Source of the DNA: Papaver somniferum
Taxonomy: Eukaryota > Streptophyta > Magnoliopsida > Ranunculales > Papaveraceae
Reading direction: 5' to 3'
NCBI RefSeq assembly: GCF_003573695.1
Contig: NC_039358.1
Location: 234,187,560-234,251,559, forward strand
DNA length: 64,000 bases
Positions 12,040 through 23,190 of this stretch are shown piece by piece. The notes below the pieces were generated by a model. That model saw only the letters and a list, made by a program, of their open reading frames with translations. It searched no databases and was not told the origin of the DNA. Each line of letters opens with the position of its first letter. Within the stretch, counting starts at the first letter, position 1. The position numbers and the translations under genes were made by a program.

Positions 12040-13130
12040 TTATTGGCATGTCGTGGCGCGGAGACGTGGCTGGCACGGCAGGCCATTGGCATAGTGGCGC
12101 GACTGACATGTTGGCATGCGCTGGCGAGGAGACGTGGCTGGCATGGAATGCGATTGGCACAGTGGTGCGGCTGGCATGGTCGGCATGCCTTGGCACGGAA
12201 ACGTGGTTGGCATGGCATGCCATTGGCACAATGGTGCGGCTGGCATGGTCGAAATTCCTTGGCGCAGAGACGTGGCTGTCATGGCATGTCATTGGCACAG
12301 TGGTGCGGCTGGCATGTCGGCATGCCTTGGCGCGTAGACGTGGCTGACATGGCATGCTATTGGCACAGTGGTGCGGCTGGCATGGTCGGCATTCATTGGC
12401 CCGAAGACGTGGCTGGCATGGCATGCCTTTGTCACAGTGGTGCGGTTGGCATGGTTGGCATGCCTTGGTGCAGAGACGTGGCGGCATGGTTTGCCATTGG
12501 CACGGTGGTGCGGCTAGCATGGTTGGCATGCCTTGGCGCGGAGACGTGGCTGGCATGGTTTTCCATTGGCACGGTGGTGCGGCTGGCATGGTTGGCATAC
12601 CTTGGAGCGGAGACGTGGCTGGCATGGTTTCCCATTGGCACGGTGGTGTGGCTAGCATGGTTGGGATCCCTTGGCGCGGAGACGTGGCTGGCATGGTTTC
12701 CCATTGGCACGGTGGTGCGGCTGGGATGGTTGGCATGCCTTGGCGTGGAGACGTGGCTGTCATGGTTGGTATGCCTTAGCGCGGAGACGTGGCTGACATG
12801 GTTTTCCATTGGCACGGTGGTGCGGCTGGCATGGTTGGTATGCCTTGGCGCAGAGACGTGGATGGAATGGTTTTCCATTGACACGGTGGTGCGGCTGGAA
12901 TGGTTGGCATGACTTGGCGCGGAGACGTGGCTGGCATGGTTTGCCATTGACACGATGGTGCTTGGCGCGGAGATGTAGGTGGCATGGTGGTGCAGCCGGC
13001 ATGGTTCGCATGCATTGGCACGGTGGTGCGGCTGGCATGAGTAGCATGCATTGGCGCGGAGACATTGCTGGCATGGTTTTCCATTGGCACGGTGGTGCGG
13101 CTGGCATCGTTGGTATGCCTTGGCACGGTA
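12040..13130. repeat. 69-bp minisatellite in the 3' LTR of element A (about 15 copies)
   Basis: The unit contains GTGGTGCGGCTGGCATGGT, CATGCCTTGGCGCGGAGACG and TGGCTGGCATGG. A clean unit counts to 69 bp. Because 69 is a multiple of three, open frames persist through the array in several frames, giving apparent proteins of up to about 400 residues made of a 23-residue repeat. The same array occurs at about 27830-28270 with fewer copies. Confidence 0.85.
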
Positions 13131-13337
13131 GCATGAGAATTAGGGTTTGGCATAGATGATGTCAGTCAATGTTAAGGGTTCTGCCGTGGAACATGACCCA
13201 TGTTAAAAAAAAGGTACCCCTATAATTCTTACGTAGGCATGCTGATTGATTCAATAAATGTGATAATGGTCATAGTGACGTCATGTCAGATGTACAATTT
13301 TACGATTTTAACCCTAATCTAAAAACCACCATCAACA

Positions 13338-14257
13338 TTAAGTCCCCTGCTTAGCTCGGAACATGAGCATTGTTGCGAGGTAAGCATAAGATGGTGACAG
13401 GAAAGGACAAAAATCGAAACGACAAGTCGTGAAAAGATGGTCAGGAAGGTCCTAACCTTTTTCGAGAGGTAAGGAGAGTTCATGATCCTCGTGTTTGTCG
13501 GCCTTGCATATATTCTATTTGTGGTGTAGATCGTGAAGTGGTCATATGAAGATTTTAGTCTTAGTCTGGCAATGCATCACCTTAGATGCGTTAGGGAACA
13601 TCGAGACGCTGGCTTGGCGAGTTGTTGGTGTTGGTGCGGTTTGGAAGGGGGCCGCAGACATTACGCTTGCTTAGACTTGGTACGGCACAATTGTGGGAAT
13701 GGGATTGATCGATGGCTTGGCGTGAAAAGGCATGGAGCGGCAGGGTGCACAAGGCATGACGTGCTTCGACGAGGCAAGCATGGCGCGGTCGGCTTGGTAT
13801 GACGGTGGCTTGTCTTCGCGGGAACGATTGCCTCTTTTCCTAACTTGACTCAAATAGGAAGTCTTTTCTTTATTCAAAACTCCGAAAGTGTTATGCCCGT
13901 AGAAAGGGGGCATTATTCCTTCTCCTCATGTCACCTTGTCGGTTTTGTTTTTCAAGTCTCGGTGCTTGCGGCAGAGAAGTAACAACGCGGGCAAGCGTGT
14001 CTTAAACATGTACTTCCACGTTTTCTCACCAAATCCTAATTTACCTCACGTGGCCAGGCATGTCCTTATATTCTCTAGTAGAAAACGGTTCCATTAGAAT
14101 GTGATGTCACGCCTCAATCCGCGGGTAGTATGAGGCTTTCCTTTTCGGGACCTCATCGCTCTGCTGGATATAAGAGATGATCTTGAATCCTTCATTCGGA
14201 CAGGTCGTCCTGAAATCGTGCCAATCCTATATCCTTTCTCTGGTTTTGTAGCGCATA
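13338..14257. other. 3' non-coding region of element A next to its LTR
   Basis: Begins with the purine-rich tract of element A at 13338-13355 (minus strand). No ORF was accepted. GATATAAG at about 14167, some 90 bp upstream of the antisense ORF at 14258, is a possible TATA box for it. Confidence 0.45.
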
Positions 14258-14883
14258 ATGGGATCTTCCAGTGATAGACGTGCCTTCAACTCTTCGGGAA
14301 GAAACTTTGGAAACGGCGAAATCCAGTCTTCTTTTCATGGGGAGGCATTGAGTAGAATTGAATATCTTTTCCGTGAAGCTGATGAAATTATTCGGGACAT
14401 ACCTTTGGTGGAAGAACAGGAAGGCGGCAAAGCATCTCAGTGCGTTGAGAGGCTTTGGTGCAACAGAACCTCTTCACGACCCACTGTTAGGGCAGGACGG
14501 TTTGCTTCTCAGTCGAAATGGCGGAAGGCCGAGTTTGTGAAACTTTTAGGGGAAAATCAACGTAGCTCCCCTGTCCAGGACGGTGTCATAACCCTTGATT
14601 CTGATGAATCAGGAAATTCTCCTCGAAAGGTCGCTTAGAAGGCTTCCGAGGAAGATGATGATGCTGCGGTTGATGAAACTGAAACAACTTTCAGAGAAGA
14701 CGAGAAACTGTTGTCGGTGATATTGGGGAAGTCGTGGTGGCATATGATGGGTTGGCCATTCAGCCGGATGTCGGTAAAGAGACGGATGATGTTGCTGCCG
14801 AGACGACTTCCGGGTGGGATGTTGAGGATGTTATTGCTGATGTGGCTTCCGGATGGAATCTTTGCTTCCCGAAAATTTGTTAG
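14258..14883 (+). pseudogene. Antisense accessory ORF of element A (about 208 codons, disrupted)
   Basis: Runs opposite to gag of element A. The first frame (14258-14638) encodes MGSSSDRRAF..., a segment SSFHGEALSRIEYLFREAD followed by EIIRDIP, and a Ser/Asp-rich stretch. A stop at 14636 is followed in the same frame by an acidic segment (ASEEDDDAAVDETE). After a frameshift near 14700 the frame GDIGEVVVAYDG and DVEDVIADVASGWN runs to a stop at 14881. Element B has a related ORF in the same antisense position (20670-20203), with SSYHEESLDRIGSLFCEI and GDAGEIMVAHI at matching places. That conservation argues for a real coding region of the family. No domain was recognised; function is unknown. 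Confidence 0.55.
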
Positions 14884-15320
14884 GGAAAGTGTTTGAAAGA
14901 GCTCTGACCGAGGCATTGGAAATTCACGCATTAGCTTTCGATGCCTAGCTTCTCATTTTTTATTGTTTCTATTCGTCACTTAGCTATCCTGATGCTTTGG
15001 AGACTCATTTTTTACCTTCCTTGTATTCGTGGCGAAGTTAGGGTTTCTCCAATTAGCATCCCGCTTGCGGTTTCTATCTTGAGTGAAATTCCTCATTTTG
15101 AAAGGCCCAAATCTTCCATTAGAATGGGTTGGTGTTTCTGGTTGTGATCTGATGGTTAATGGTTTCTCAATGATTTGGGATTTATTTCGTATATGTTCTT
15201 TCCTTTTTTTTTCTCTGAGATTCGGAAAACTCATTCGAAAAGAAAGGTATGCTTTTAAATAAAAAACAAAACCCTAATGAAGAATGCAAGCAGTGCATTC
15301 ATCTCGGGGGGATACAAATA
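14884..15320. other. 3' untranslated part of element A
   Basis: No convincing gene. The segment 15270-15320, with CATCTCGGGGGGATACAA, is the reverse complement of a sequence just after the pol end in element B (about 19825-19860). This shows that A and B share this region. Confidence 0.5.
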
Positions 15321-16012
15321 TCAGGTGGAAGGAGATATTGCTGAAGAAAATACTAAAGGGAGAGTGCTAGAAGAGAAAGTAGTACAGTGTTTTAGGGATT
15401 GAAAGCCTTGCGCCATCGCGAGTGAACTATGACACCTCCCAACTTGTCTGTGTTGATGAGCTTGCAATAACTCCCACAAAAGGACGTCTTCCACCAGATA
15501 TGGCTCGTCTTCTTTTTCCTTGGGTAAGTCGGTCCGAACAGCTATGTTCACCATCATCTTCCCGACTTGAAACGAGTTCACTTTTACCACCATATCTCCG
15601 ATTTGAAACGAGTTCTCTTTTACCACTATATATCCAATTCGAAACGAGTTCGAGTGTTGTGTAACCGCTTGAATCTTGGTCTCGTCGGTTTCGATTGCAA
15701 CTTCCAAATTGTTAGCAAAGCGTTTGAACGACCCAGTGCCCCACTCACATCTCTTGAAAGCTTTCGTGCCGGTAGTCGTGCTGAGTCCCCATGACAGAAT
15801 AGGATAGGAAATGACTGGTTGTAGAGAAGATCGTTCCGCCAAACTTACTTGTGTTTGGAATCTATGAGTTAGCGCCAACGGTTTTTCTACAGGTGACTGA
15901 GTTTCATTGGTAAATCGTCGACACGACAACAGATGGGACGGTTTATTGGAGATTCTTTCGGGCGTTAACATCGGTACAGGGGGTGTTCCCAATTTCGCCT
16001 TGTTGTCGAAAG
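15321..16012 (-). pseudogene. Element A: protease end joined to integrase C-terminal segment
   Basis: Minus-strand reading from about 16004 gives NKAKLGTPPVPMLTPERISN, matching NKTKLGTSLLPVSTPERESN of element B. Next comes a region corresponding to B's WGLGKITERDAVKRCEW, then repeated motifs (SFQIGDMVVKVNSFQVGKMMV), and EKEDEPYLVEDVLL, the run-up to an integrase C-terminal tail. In another frame it ends LINTDKLGGVIVHSRW before a stop. Reverse transcriptase, RNase H and the integrase core are missing between these parts, just as in B. The right side is cut at about 16012 by the truncated LTR of B. Confidence 0.65.
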
Positions 16013-16797
16013 AATCCTTGCACTTTGGCATGCCGCGCCTATATCAAAGGCCACGATTCCTCTCAAGATGCAAAATCTCGACCGTCGAAGGTCGCCACTG
16101 AGCCGACACATCTCTCAAGATCAACTTATCATACACCAGCCACATGCTACACGTTTTCCACGAAAACACTCGAGACATCAATACATGTCACAAACTGGGG
16201 GATGCTCTTTAGGGTGTTGGTTTGGCGGTTTACAGCGTGCGGCATACACAAATGCCCGTTTCAAGACAGTGTATTAAGAATAAAACGGTTAGTAAATGCA
16301 GGAAGTAATGGTGAAATGCTCTTTCATTATGGAACATCAATTCCATCAAATTCCATCAATACCAGGCGTTACCACCTCTTCCCATTTAACTCATACGTTT
16401 CTTTTTCTTACGAGGCCAGAGAACGTTTCACTTAGACTTGTATAAATAGGTCTTACCTATTTCCACCAAGACAACAAGTTTTTGGTCAGGAGAAATACAA
16501 TACTCAGAAAGGAAACTTTGCTAGCTTTCACCTCCTGATACAAGTCAAGTACTACTATTCCAGAACTGTTCTGGTCTCAAGAATCTCTTCGCTTCCCTCC
16601 CTAAACCATCTCTTATCCTTCTCTTTGTGACCGAAGCAAATCCGGAGCGGCCATTTGTTGGTTTAGGACGGAGTTGTACAGATTGATCTCTTGAATCTAA
16701 AGTACTCCCGTGCAGTACATTTTTTTAGGGTTTAGATTTGTTTCTCACTCACCTACCGAAATTATCAAAAGGCATAAACGATTTTCACCCATAAACA
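16013..16797 (+). repeat. Truncated 5' LTR of element B
   Basis: Matches 23260-24044 (the end of the 3' LTR) over its whole length and ends CCCATAAACA two bases before the primer-binding site. The repeat-rich first 2 kb present in the 3' LTR is absent. A likely TATA element, TGTATAAATAGG, lies at about 16438. Confidence 0.8.
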
Positions 16798-16799
16798 AT

Positions 16800-16815
16800 T
16801 GGCGACCACAATGGG
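16800..16815 (+). promoter_or_regulatory. Primer-binding site of element B
   Basis: TGGCGACCACAATGGG begins two bases after the LTR end, the usual position of a Gypsy primer-binding site. A related but mutated site is at 25862-25882 for element A. I cannot assign the tRNA with confidence. Confidence 0.7.
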
Positions 16816-16884
16816 AGATCAATCTCCCAGTTGCAAAGTTAATTCACGGTTCCGATATTGCCTTCCTGGTTCTATTCTTTCAGG

Positions 16885-19130
16885 ATGGTAGAACTAAGGT
16901 CTGGATCCACGACAAACTCCGAAAACATCAGTATGGAGATCGCTCCTGGCACTAACGGTTCTTCCAACGGCACTGCTACGTCACTTGCCGACCTTAGCAA
17001 CATGGAAAACACCCCTTTCAGCGTTACACCACCCGTCACCAGAGCTAGAGCCGCCTCCATTCCAAATGCTCCTGCGCAATCCGCTAACCCGAGTGGTATA
17101 GAAGGTACTCCATCAAGTGTTACACCACTAGTCACCAGAGCTCGAGTACCCGCTACTACCCCTAACGCTTCAGCAAGCGCGACACTTCTAACCGCCAACC
17201 GAACAACGTCTACTCCACCACCAAGGAGAGAAAACAGGGGAGGCAGACCTTACATCACCATCACCTATTTGATGGAGAGACAAGAGGTTCTTTCTAGGGC
17301 CCAGACAAACATGGTTTCAACCCAGAAAGAGGTGCTTGTTTTTCTCAAAGACTTAACGGAACGAATTCCACGGGAGTTAGTCAACCCGAGTCAAGGAAAA
17401 ACACTCCCAACAACCCCGAGGTCAACACCTCAACCCTGTGGGGACTACGCCAACCCGAGTCAAGGACAGATACTCCCAATGACCCTGGAGCCGGCACCTC
17501 AGCAGAGCGCACTGACACAGGAGAAGAAATTCGTGTTGGAGCCTCAATATAAAGAAATCATCCGTCCAACTTTGTCACACGAGAAGATTTGGAACGACTT
17601 CTCCAAAATCGGATCAAAAACGACGAGACGGATACGCATCAACGCCAATCTCCTTACCCAATCGAGATCCAGAGAATTCCCCTCCCAAGAGGGAACTCGT
17701 ACCCTCAATTCGCTTTATATGATGGAACCGGCAATGCACGAAAACATATCTCGCGATTCCTGGAGGCCTTGGGCGAACATGAGTACAACTACGTTCTCCG
17801 CCTAAGAGAGTTTTCAAAATCACTTACCGGAAGAGCATACATGTGGTACAACAGTATCACACCAGGAAATATCCGCAATTGGGGTGAAATGGTTACGTCA
17901 TTATACAGGAAATATTTCTTCGGGTCTGAACAAGTCACTCTCTCGGATCTAGGGAGGATGTTCCAACAAAATGACAAACATCCAAATGATTTTGTCAAGA
18001 GATTCAGGATCCAAGCACTGGACTGCCACGATCCGAATGTGAGTGAACATCAACTGGTGTATTCATGCATCAACGACATGACTCCCATCTACCGTGCCTT
18101 ACTGGAGAACTTACGATTCCATACGTTCTCCGAACTCCATGAAGCTGCCGACAACACCGTCTTTATTAGAAAGAACCAGACCATCCAGAGGTGAAGAGGT
18201 GCGTGAAATTCGGAGAAGTGCGCGCCTCCTCAACAAGCATTACAACACCGGCCCCTCCTATGTAAGCGTGGTGGACGAATGAGGGAAAAGGAAGACGTCG
18301 ATGATGAACCAACACCCTAAACGCGCGGCCCCGACACGACGGGAAGATCCGCTACGGAAAGCTACGACTAAGGCTCCCGGTTCCCGTCGTGAAACAAGAG
18401 AGGACGACCTAGACTTTTCGTTTCCAGTCGAGGAAGTAATCGAACTCTTAGAGGCGTGGGTTCAAGATGATGTCATCAGACTGCCACCACTCAGATGCCC
18501 ACCAACCGAGGTCGAAATGGCAAATCCCAAATACTGCCACTACCATAGATTCGTCAGTCACCCGACCAAGGACTGCAACAAATTGAAGCACATTTTCAAG
18601 GAAAAGGTGGAAGCAGGAGAGCTTCGTCTAGGAAACGAAGGAGTACATAGGGACCCGCTCCCCGTAAGGAATTGTGGAATCTTTGGGGACTCCGTACATG
18701 AAACCATGCACTCCATAATGCAGCACATATGCGAAATCCTCTATTTCTCCAGGGCACAACGACAAGACATTTTCGCGGCCCTCAATCACGTAGTATCTGG
18801 CAAACAGATTCTTCCCGCTACAGACGCCGCACCAAAGGCGCAAGTCTTCCCCAATGATTTTACTGAGAAGCGCAACTGGGGACTTCTAACTCCGGTCCAT
18901 TTGAAGAACACCGAGTTCAACAACATACTAATCGACGTGGCATCAGGATTCAACATTGTTTCTTTCAAGACCCTGAAAGCAGCAGGAATAACAAAGAAAG
19001 AGGTTGTCCATTCCCCATCAGTTATCAAGGACCTTGAGGGAAGAAACCTAAACTCACCCGGCTACGTCAATCTCGAAGCCAGCGTGTGAAATACTGCAAC
19101 ACATGAGATGTTCCACTTTTTAAAGAATTG
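16885..19130 (+). pseudogene. Element B gag-protease (frameshifted)
   Basis: The start MVELRSGST at 16885 is shared with gag of element A (MVELRSGSV), which fixes the start. After a Thr/Pro/Ser-rich N-terminal region with repeats (SVTPPVTRARA), a frameshift near 17600-17800 leads to the capsid-like Retrotrans_gag region (17589-18194; FALYDGTGNARKHISRFLEA, RAYMWYNSI, LYRKYFFGS). Stops interrupt it at 18192 and near 18280. From 18301 the frame carries a knuckle-like YCHYHRFVSHPTKDC (C-x2-H-x9-C) and then a protease-like stretch LIDVASGFNIVSF. The catalytic Asp is present but the Asp-Thr/Ser-Gly triad is altered. Gag packages RNA into particles; this copy cannot make it whole. Confidence 0.75.
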
Positions 19131-19743
19131 AGTTACGACATGGTCCTGGGATGCCCGTGGATACTCGAAAACAAGACAAAACTAGGGACATCCCTTCTGC
19201 CCGTATCGACGCCCGAAAGAGAATCCAACAAACCGTCTGCATATTATTGTGTCAACAACCTACTGAAGAAACTCTATTGCTTGGAGGAATCCTGCCGGAG
19301 CTATCTCATGAGCTCCAAACTCAAGTAAGTATGACTGAACAACCCTCTATACAGTCAGTCATTTCTCGTCATAACCCGTCATGGGGACTCGGCAAGATTA
19401 CCGAGCGCGATGCAGTCAAAAGGTGTGAATGGAACTCCGGGCCCTTGAAGCGTTTCGCCAAGGACTTGAAAATTGCTATCGAATATGACAAAAACAGGAA
19501 CCGAGCGATTGCACAACAACCAAACCCGTTCCAGATCGGAGATATGGTGGTCACGGCTTCCTCTTTTCAAGTCGGAAAGATGACAGTGAATATGACGGTT
19601 CGAAAGATCCCTCCTGAAAGAAAGGAGGACGAACCATATCTGGTGGCCGACATCCTTCTAGGCGGTTATTTCTAGCTTATCAACATGGACAAACTGGAAG
19701 GTGTGGTGGTCCACTCACGATGGCTCGAACCCTTCATTACCTG
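19131..19743 (+). pseudogene. Element B: protease end joined to integrase C-terminal tail
   Basis: LSYDMVLGCPWILENKTKLG is the end of the protease domain. After a frame change, 19280-19675 reads WGLGKITERDAVKRCEW, NPFQIGDMVV, EDEPYLVADILLGGYF-stop-LINMDKL and VVVHSRWLEPF. The last part resembles the C-terminal tail of Gypsy integrases just before the pol stop. About 900 residues of reverse transcriptase, RNase H and integrase core expected between them are missing. Element A has the same joint, so the deletion predates both copies. Confidence 0.65.
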
Positions 19744-21295
19744 AAATGCCACACTACCTCACTTTCTGACATCCACTCTTTGATATTTCCTTCAGCAATT
19801 TCCCTTTTTCACCATTACAATTGTATTCCCCCGAGATAAATACACCACTTGCATTTATCCAGCAGGGTTCCAGTTTTCTTTTACTAAGCAATCTTATCTT
19901 TTCCATCTAATAAAATCTTTGAATCAATTTTTTTTTTCCTTTTTACCCATCCAAACTATCAAAACCATACCAGGAAGACCACTTTCAGTCAAGTGGATGC
20001 TCCAATAAAGAAAACACGGAAATCAAGACAATCCTTTTCGATAGAAGACTCGGGTTTATAAGTTTTATTTAGTATGAAGCCACAAGAAGTTCAGCATGAA
20101 TACAAAAAGGGGGATTGCAAAACGTCAAAACAACTAAGCGACAAGAAAAAACAGCAAAAGAGAAAAACTATTCGCCAACAAAGACTCGAATCCCTAGCGC
20201 CTCTATTTAAGATGCTTCAGACACTTTCCCCAACAATCCATCGGGCAACAAATATTCCACAAGAAAGGCGTGTCAACAAAAACTGCCTCAATGTCCCACC
20301 TGGGCACCGTCCCAGCAGCAGCGATGTCCAATCCCTTCCTGGCTTCCGCTCCAGCAGTTGATCTGATATGCGCTACCATGATTTCCCCAGCATCACCAGC
20401 AAAATTTCTGCCGTACGTCTCACAAACTTTCTCAGTAGCCGTTTGAGGAAGATCCCCTGAATCACCCATGTCGGAATCCATAGAAGTCTGGGCTTTCACT
20501 TGTATCTAGCATGGGTAGACGGAAGGAATATCCTGGATGATTTCTCTGATTTCGCAAAACAGTGACCCGATCCTGTCCAACGACTCCTCATGATAGGAGG
20601 ACCGGACTCCATCATCCCCACGACATCTCTCCAAAGACCTGGCGGTTCCATCATTACTAGGAGATGCCATCACGGTATCAAGAGAAGAACAAGGTTTACC
20701 CTACCTACAATCACTGGAAAGAGGAAGACGACGCAATTTCACCAACAATATATATATATATTATACAAACCCTAAAAAAGAAGAAAGGAAAGAAGAAATG
20801 ACAAGCGTAACGCTTCCGGATTTTGAATAATGAAAGAATGTCTTGATTAAAGTCGTGCGTGAAGGAAGGCAATCGGGCCCACAAGGAAAAATCTCGCCAC
20901 TCCCAAAGCATACGCATCTCCCTTGCTAACACCGGCTCAATCAAGCGCTTACTTTCCAAACACCATCCATGCTCTCCTTTGCCAACGCCATGCCCGCCAG
21001 ATGACCCACACCCGTTTCAAGCTCCTTGATAATTACAAGTCCCTCTCACACCAAGTCCATGCTAGCAGCTCCGCCTCGCGCTCCAAATCCTGACCACAAA
21101 GACATATAAACGACTGGGATTTATACAAAGCTACCAGATGCAAGGATTACGAATTCTACTTACATCTCGAAAAAGATCAGACAAGTCTCCTTAGCCCTTT
21201 TTAACGACTTACTGTCTCAATTATATCCTCGTCTGTCACCATCTTATGCTTACCTTGCAATAAGGCCCATGTTCCAAGATAAGCATAGGACTTAA
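19744..21295. other. 3' non-coding region of element B
   Basis: Apart from the antisense ORF at 20203-20670, no gene was accepted. A TA microsatellite lies near 20750-20762. The last bases before the 3' LTR, AGATAAGCATAGGACTTAA, stand where the polypurine tract should be but are degenerate. Confidence 0.45.
20203..20670 (-). pseudogene. Antisense accessory ORF of element B (disrupted)
   Basis: Runs opposite to gag of B. ATG at 20670 opens a 54-codon frame (MASPSNDGTA..., SSYHEESLDRIGSLFCEIRE, IIQDIP) that stops at 20506. A second minus-strand frame from 20499 to 20203 continues with GRNFAGDAGEIMVAHIRSTA and RWDIEAVFVD. Both parts line up with the antisense ORF of element A at 14258-14883 in the same order. 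Two copies, in opposite genomic orientation, thus keep a related antisense ORF at the same place between pol and 3' LTR. No known domain was recognised. Confidence 0.55.
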
Positions 21296-21469
21296 TGTTG
21301 ATGGTGGTTTTTAGACAAGGGGTAAAATCGTAAAACCTTACGCATAACATAACGTCATCGGTGACGCTAAACACATTTATTAGAACATTTAATGCACTTA
21401 TGTAAAAAATTACCAGGGTATCTTTTTTAAAATGCTAAACTAGGGTTTCGACACACAAAACCCTAAGCC

Positions 21470-21835
21470 GCACAATCGTTGCGCATCATGGAAACTATGC
21501 CAAAACCAAAGCCGCACAATCATTGCGCATCATGGCAACTATGCCAAAACCAAAGTCGCATCATCGCTGCGCATCATGGCAACAATGCAAAAAGCAAAGC
21601 CGCACAATCGCTGCGCATCATGGCAACTATGCCAAAACCAAAGCCGCACAATCGTTGCGCATCATGGCAACTATGCCAAAACCAAAGCCGCACAATCGCT
21701 GCGCATCATGGCAACCATGCCAAAACCAAGCCGCACAATCATTGCGCTTCACGGCAACCGTGCCAAATTCGAGCTGCACAATCATTGCGTTTCACGGCAA
21801 CCGTGCCACATTCGAGCTGCACAAGCACAATTATT
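21470..21835. repeat. 44-bp minisatellite in the 3' LTR of B (about 8 copies)
   Basis: The unit is built from GCCGCACAATCGTTGCGCAT and CATGGCAACTATGCCAAAAC and measures about 44 bp. Apparent ORFs of 100-170 residues across it are repeat artefacts. Confidence 0.85.
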
Positions 21836-21839
21836 GCGC

Positions 21840-23190
21840 CACATGCGCCATTGGCACATGCCAAACGACGCTTGCGATCTAGCATGCCAAGCCATGCAAA
21901 CCTAGGGCCAAGCCACCACACGCGCCATTGGCACATGCCAAACGACGCTTGCGACCTAGCATACCAATCCGTGCAAACCTAGGGACAAGCCGCCACACGC
22001 GCCATTGGCATATGCAAAGCGACGCTTGCGACCTAGCATGCCAAGCCGTGCAAACCTAGGGCCAAGCCGCCACACGCGACATTGGCACATGCCGAGCGAA
22101 GCTTGCGACCTAGCATGCCAAGCCGTGCAAACCTAGAACCAAGGCGCCACACACGCCATTAGCACATGCCAAGCGACGCTTGCGACCTAGCATGCCAAGT
22201 CATGCAAACCTAGGGACAAGCCGCCACACGCGCCATTGGCACATACCAAGCGACGCTTGCGACCTAGCATGCCAATCCGTGCAAACCTAGGGCCAATACG
22301 CCACATGCTCCATTGGCACATGCCAAGCGACGCTTACGACCTAGCATGCCAAGCCGTCCAAAGCTAAGAAAAAGCCACACACGCCATTGGCACATGCCAA
22401 GCGACGCTTGCGACCTAGCATGCCAAGCCGTGCAAACCTAGGGCCAATCCGCCACACGCGACATTGGCACATGCCAAGCGAGCTTGCGACCTAGAATGCC
22501 AAGCCGTGCAAACCTAGAACCAAGCCTCCACACGCGCCATTAGCACATGCCTAGTGACGCTTGCGACCTAGCATGACAAGATGTGCAAACCTAGGGCCAA
22601 GCCGCCACACGCGCCATTGGCACATGCCAAGCGACACTTGCGACCTAGCATGCCAATCCGTGCAAACCAAGGGCCAAGCCCCCACACGCGCCATTGGCAC
22701 ATGCCAAGCGACGCTTGCGACCTAGCATGCCAAGTCGTGCAAAGCTAGGGCCAAGCCGCCACACGCACCATTGGCACATGCCAAGCGACGCTTGCGACCT
22801 AGCATGCCAAGCCGTGCAAACCTAGGGCCAAGCCACCACATGCCCATTCGCACATGCCAAGCGACGCTTGCGACCTAGCATTCCAAGCCGTGCAAACCTA
22901 GGGCCAAGCCGCCACACGCCCCATTGGCACATGCCAAGCGACGCTTGCGACCTAGCATGCCCAGCCGTGCAAACCTAGGGCCAAGTCGCCACACGCGCTA
23001 TTGGCACATGCCAAGCGACGCTTGCGACCTAGCATGCCAAGACGTGCAAACCTAGGGCCAAGACGCCACACGCGCCATTGGTACATGCCAAGCGACCCTT
23101 GCAACCTAGCATGCCAAGCCGTGCAAACCTAGTGTCAAAGTCGTTACGCGCGCCATTGGCACATGCCATGCAACACTTGCATTTTGGCAT
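21840..23190. repeat. 77-bp minisatellite in the 3' LTR of B (about 17 copies)
   Basis: The unit contains CCTAGGGCCAAGCCGCCACA, CGCGCCATTGGCACATGCCA and AGCGACGCTTGCGACCTAGC and is 77 bp long in clean copies. The core CCATTGGCACATG is shared with the repeats of element A's LTR, so both arrays may have grown from one LTR segment. Confidence 0.85.

Larger units (their letters stand above)
10071..13337 (-). repeat. 3' LTR of element A (3.27 kb, minisatellite-rich)
   Basis: Ends with CCACCATCAACA (TGTTGATGGTGG on the minus strand), preceded on that strand by a purine-rich tract AGCAGGGGACTT. Its first 850 bp match 25884-26700 closely. The middle is filled with two kinds of tandem repeat. It is about 700 bp longer than the right LTR of A, mainly from repeat number. 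Long ORFs in it are artefacts of the repeats. Confidence 0.8.

Noticed and set aside
11686..13159. ORFs of up to 408 codons on both strands
   Set aside because: They lie in the 69-bp minisatellite of an LTR. The unit is divisible by three, so frames stay open on both strands; the proteins are only 23-residue repeats.
21840..23190. Regular spaced repeats resembling a CRISPR array
   Set aside because: Units are contiguous 77-bp tandem copies without unique spacers, in a plant LTR, with no cas genes.
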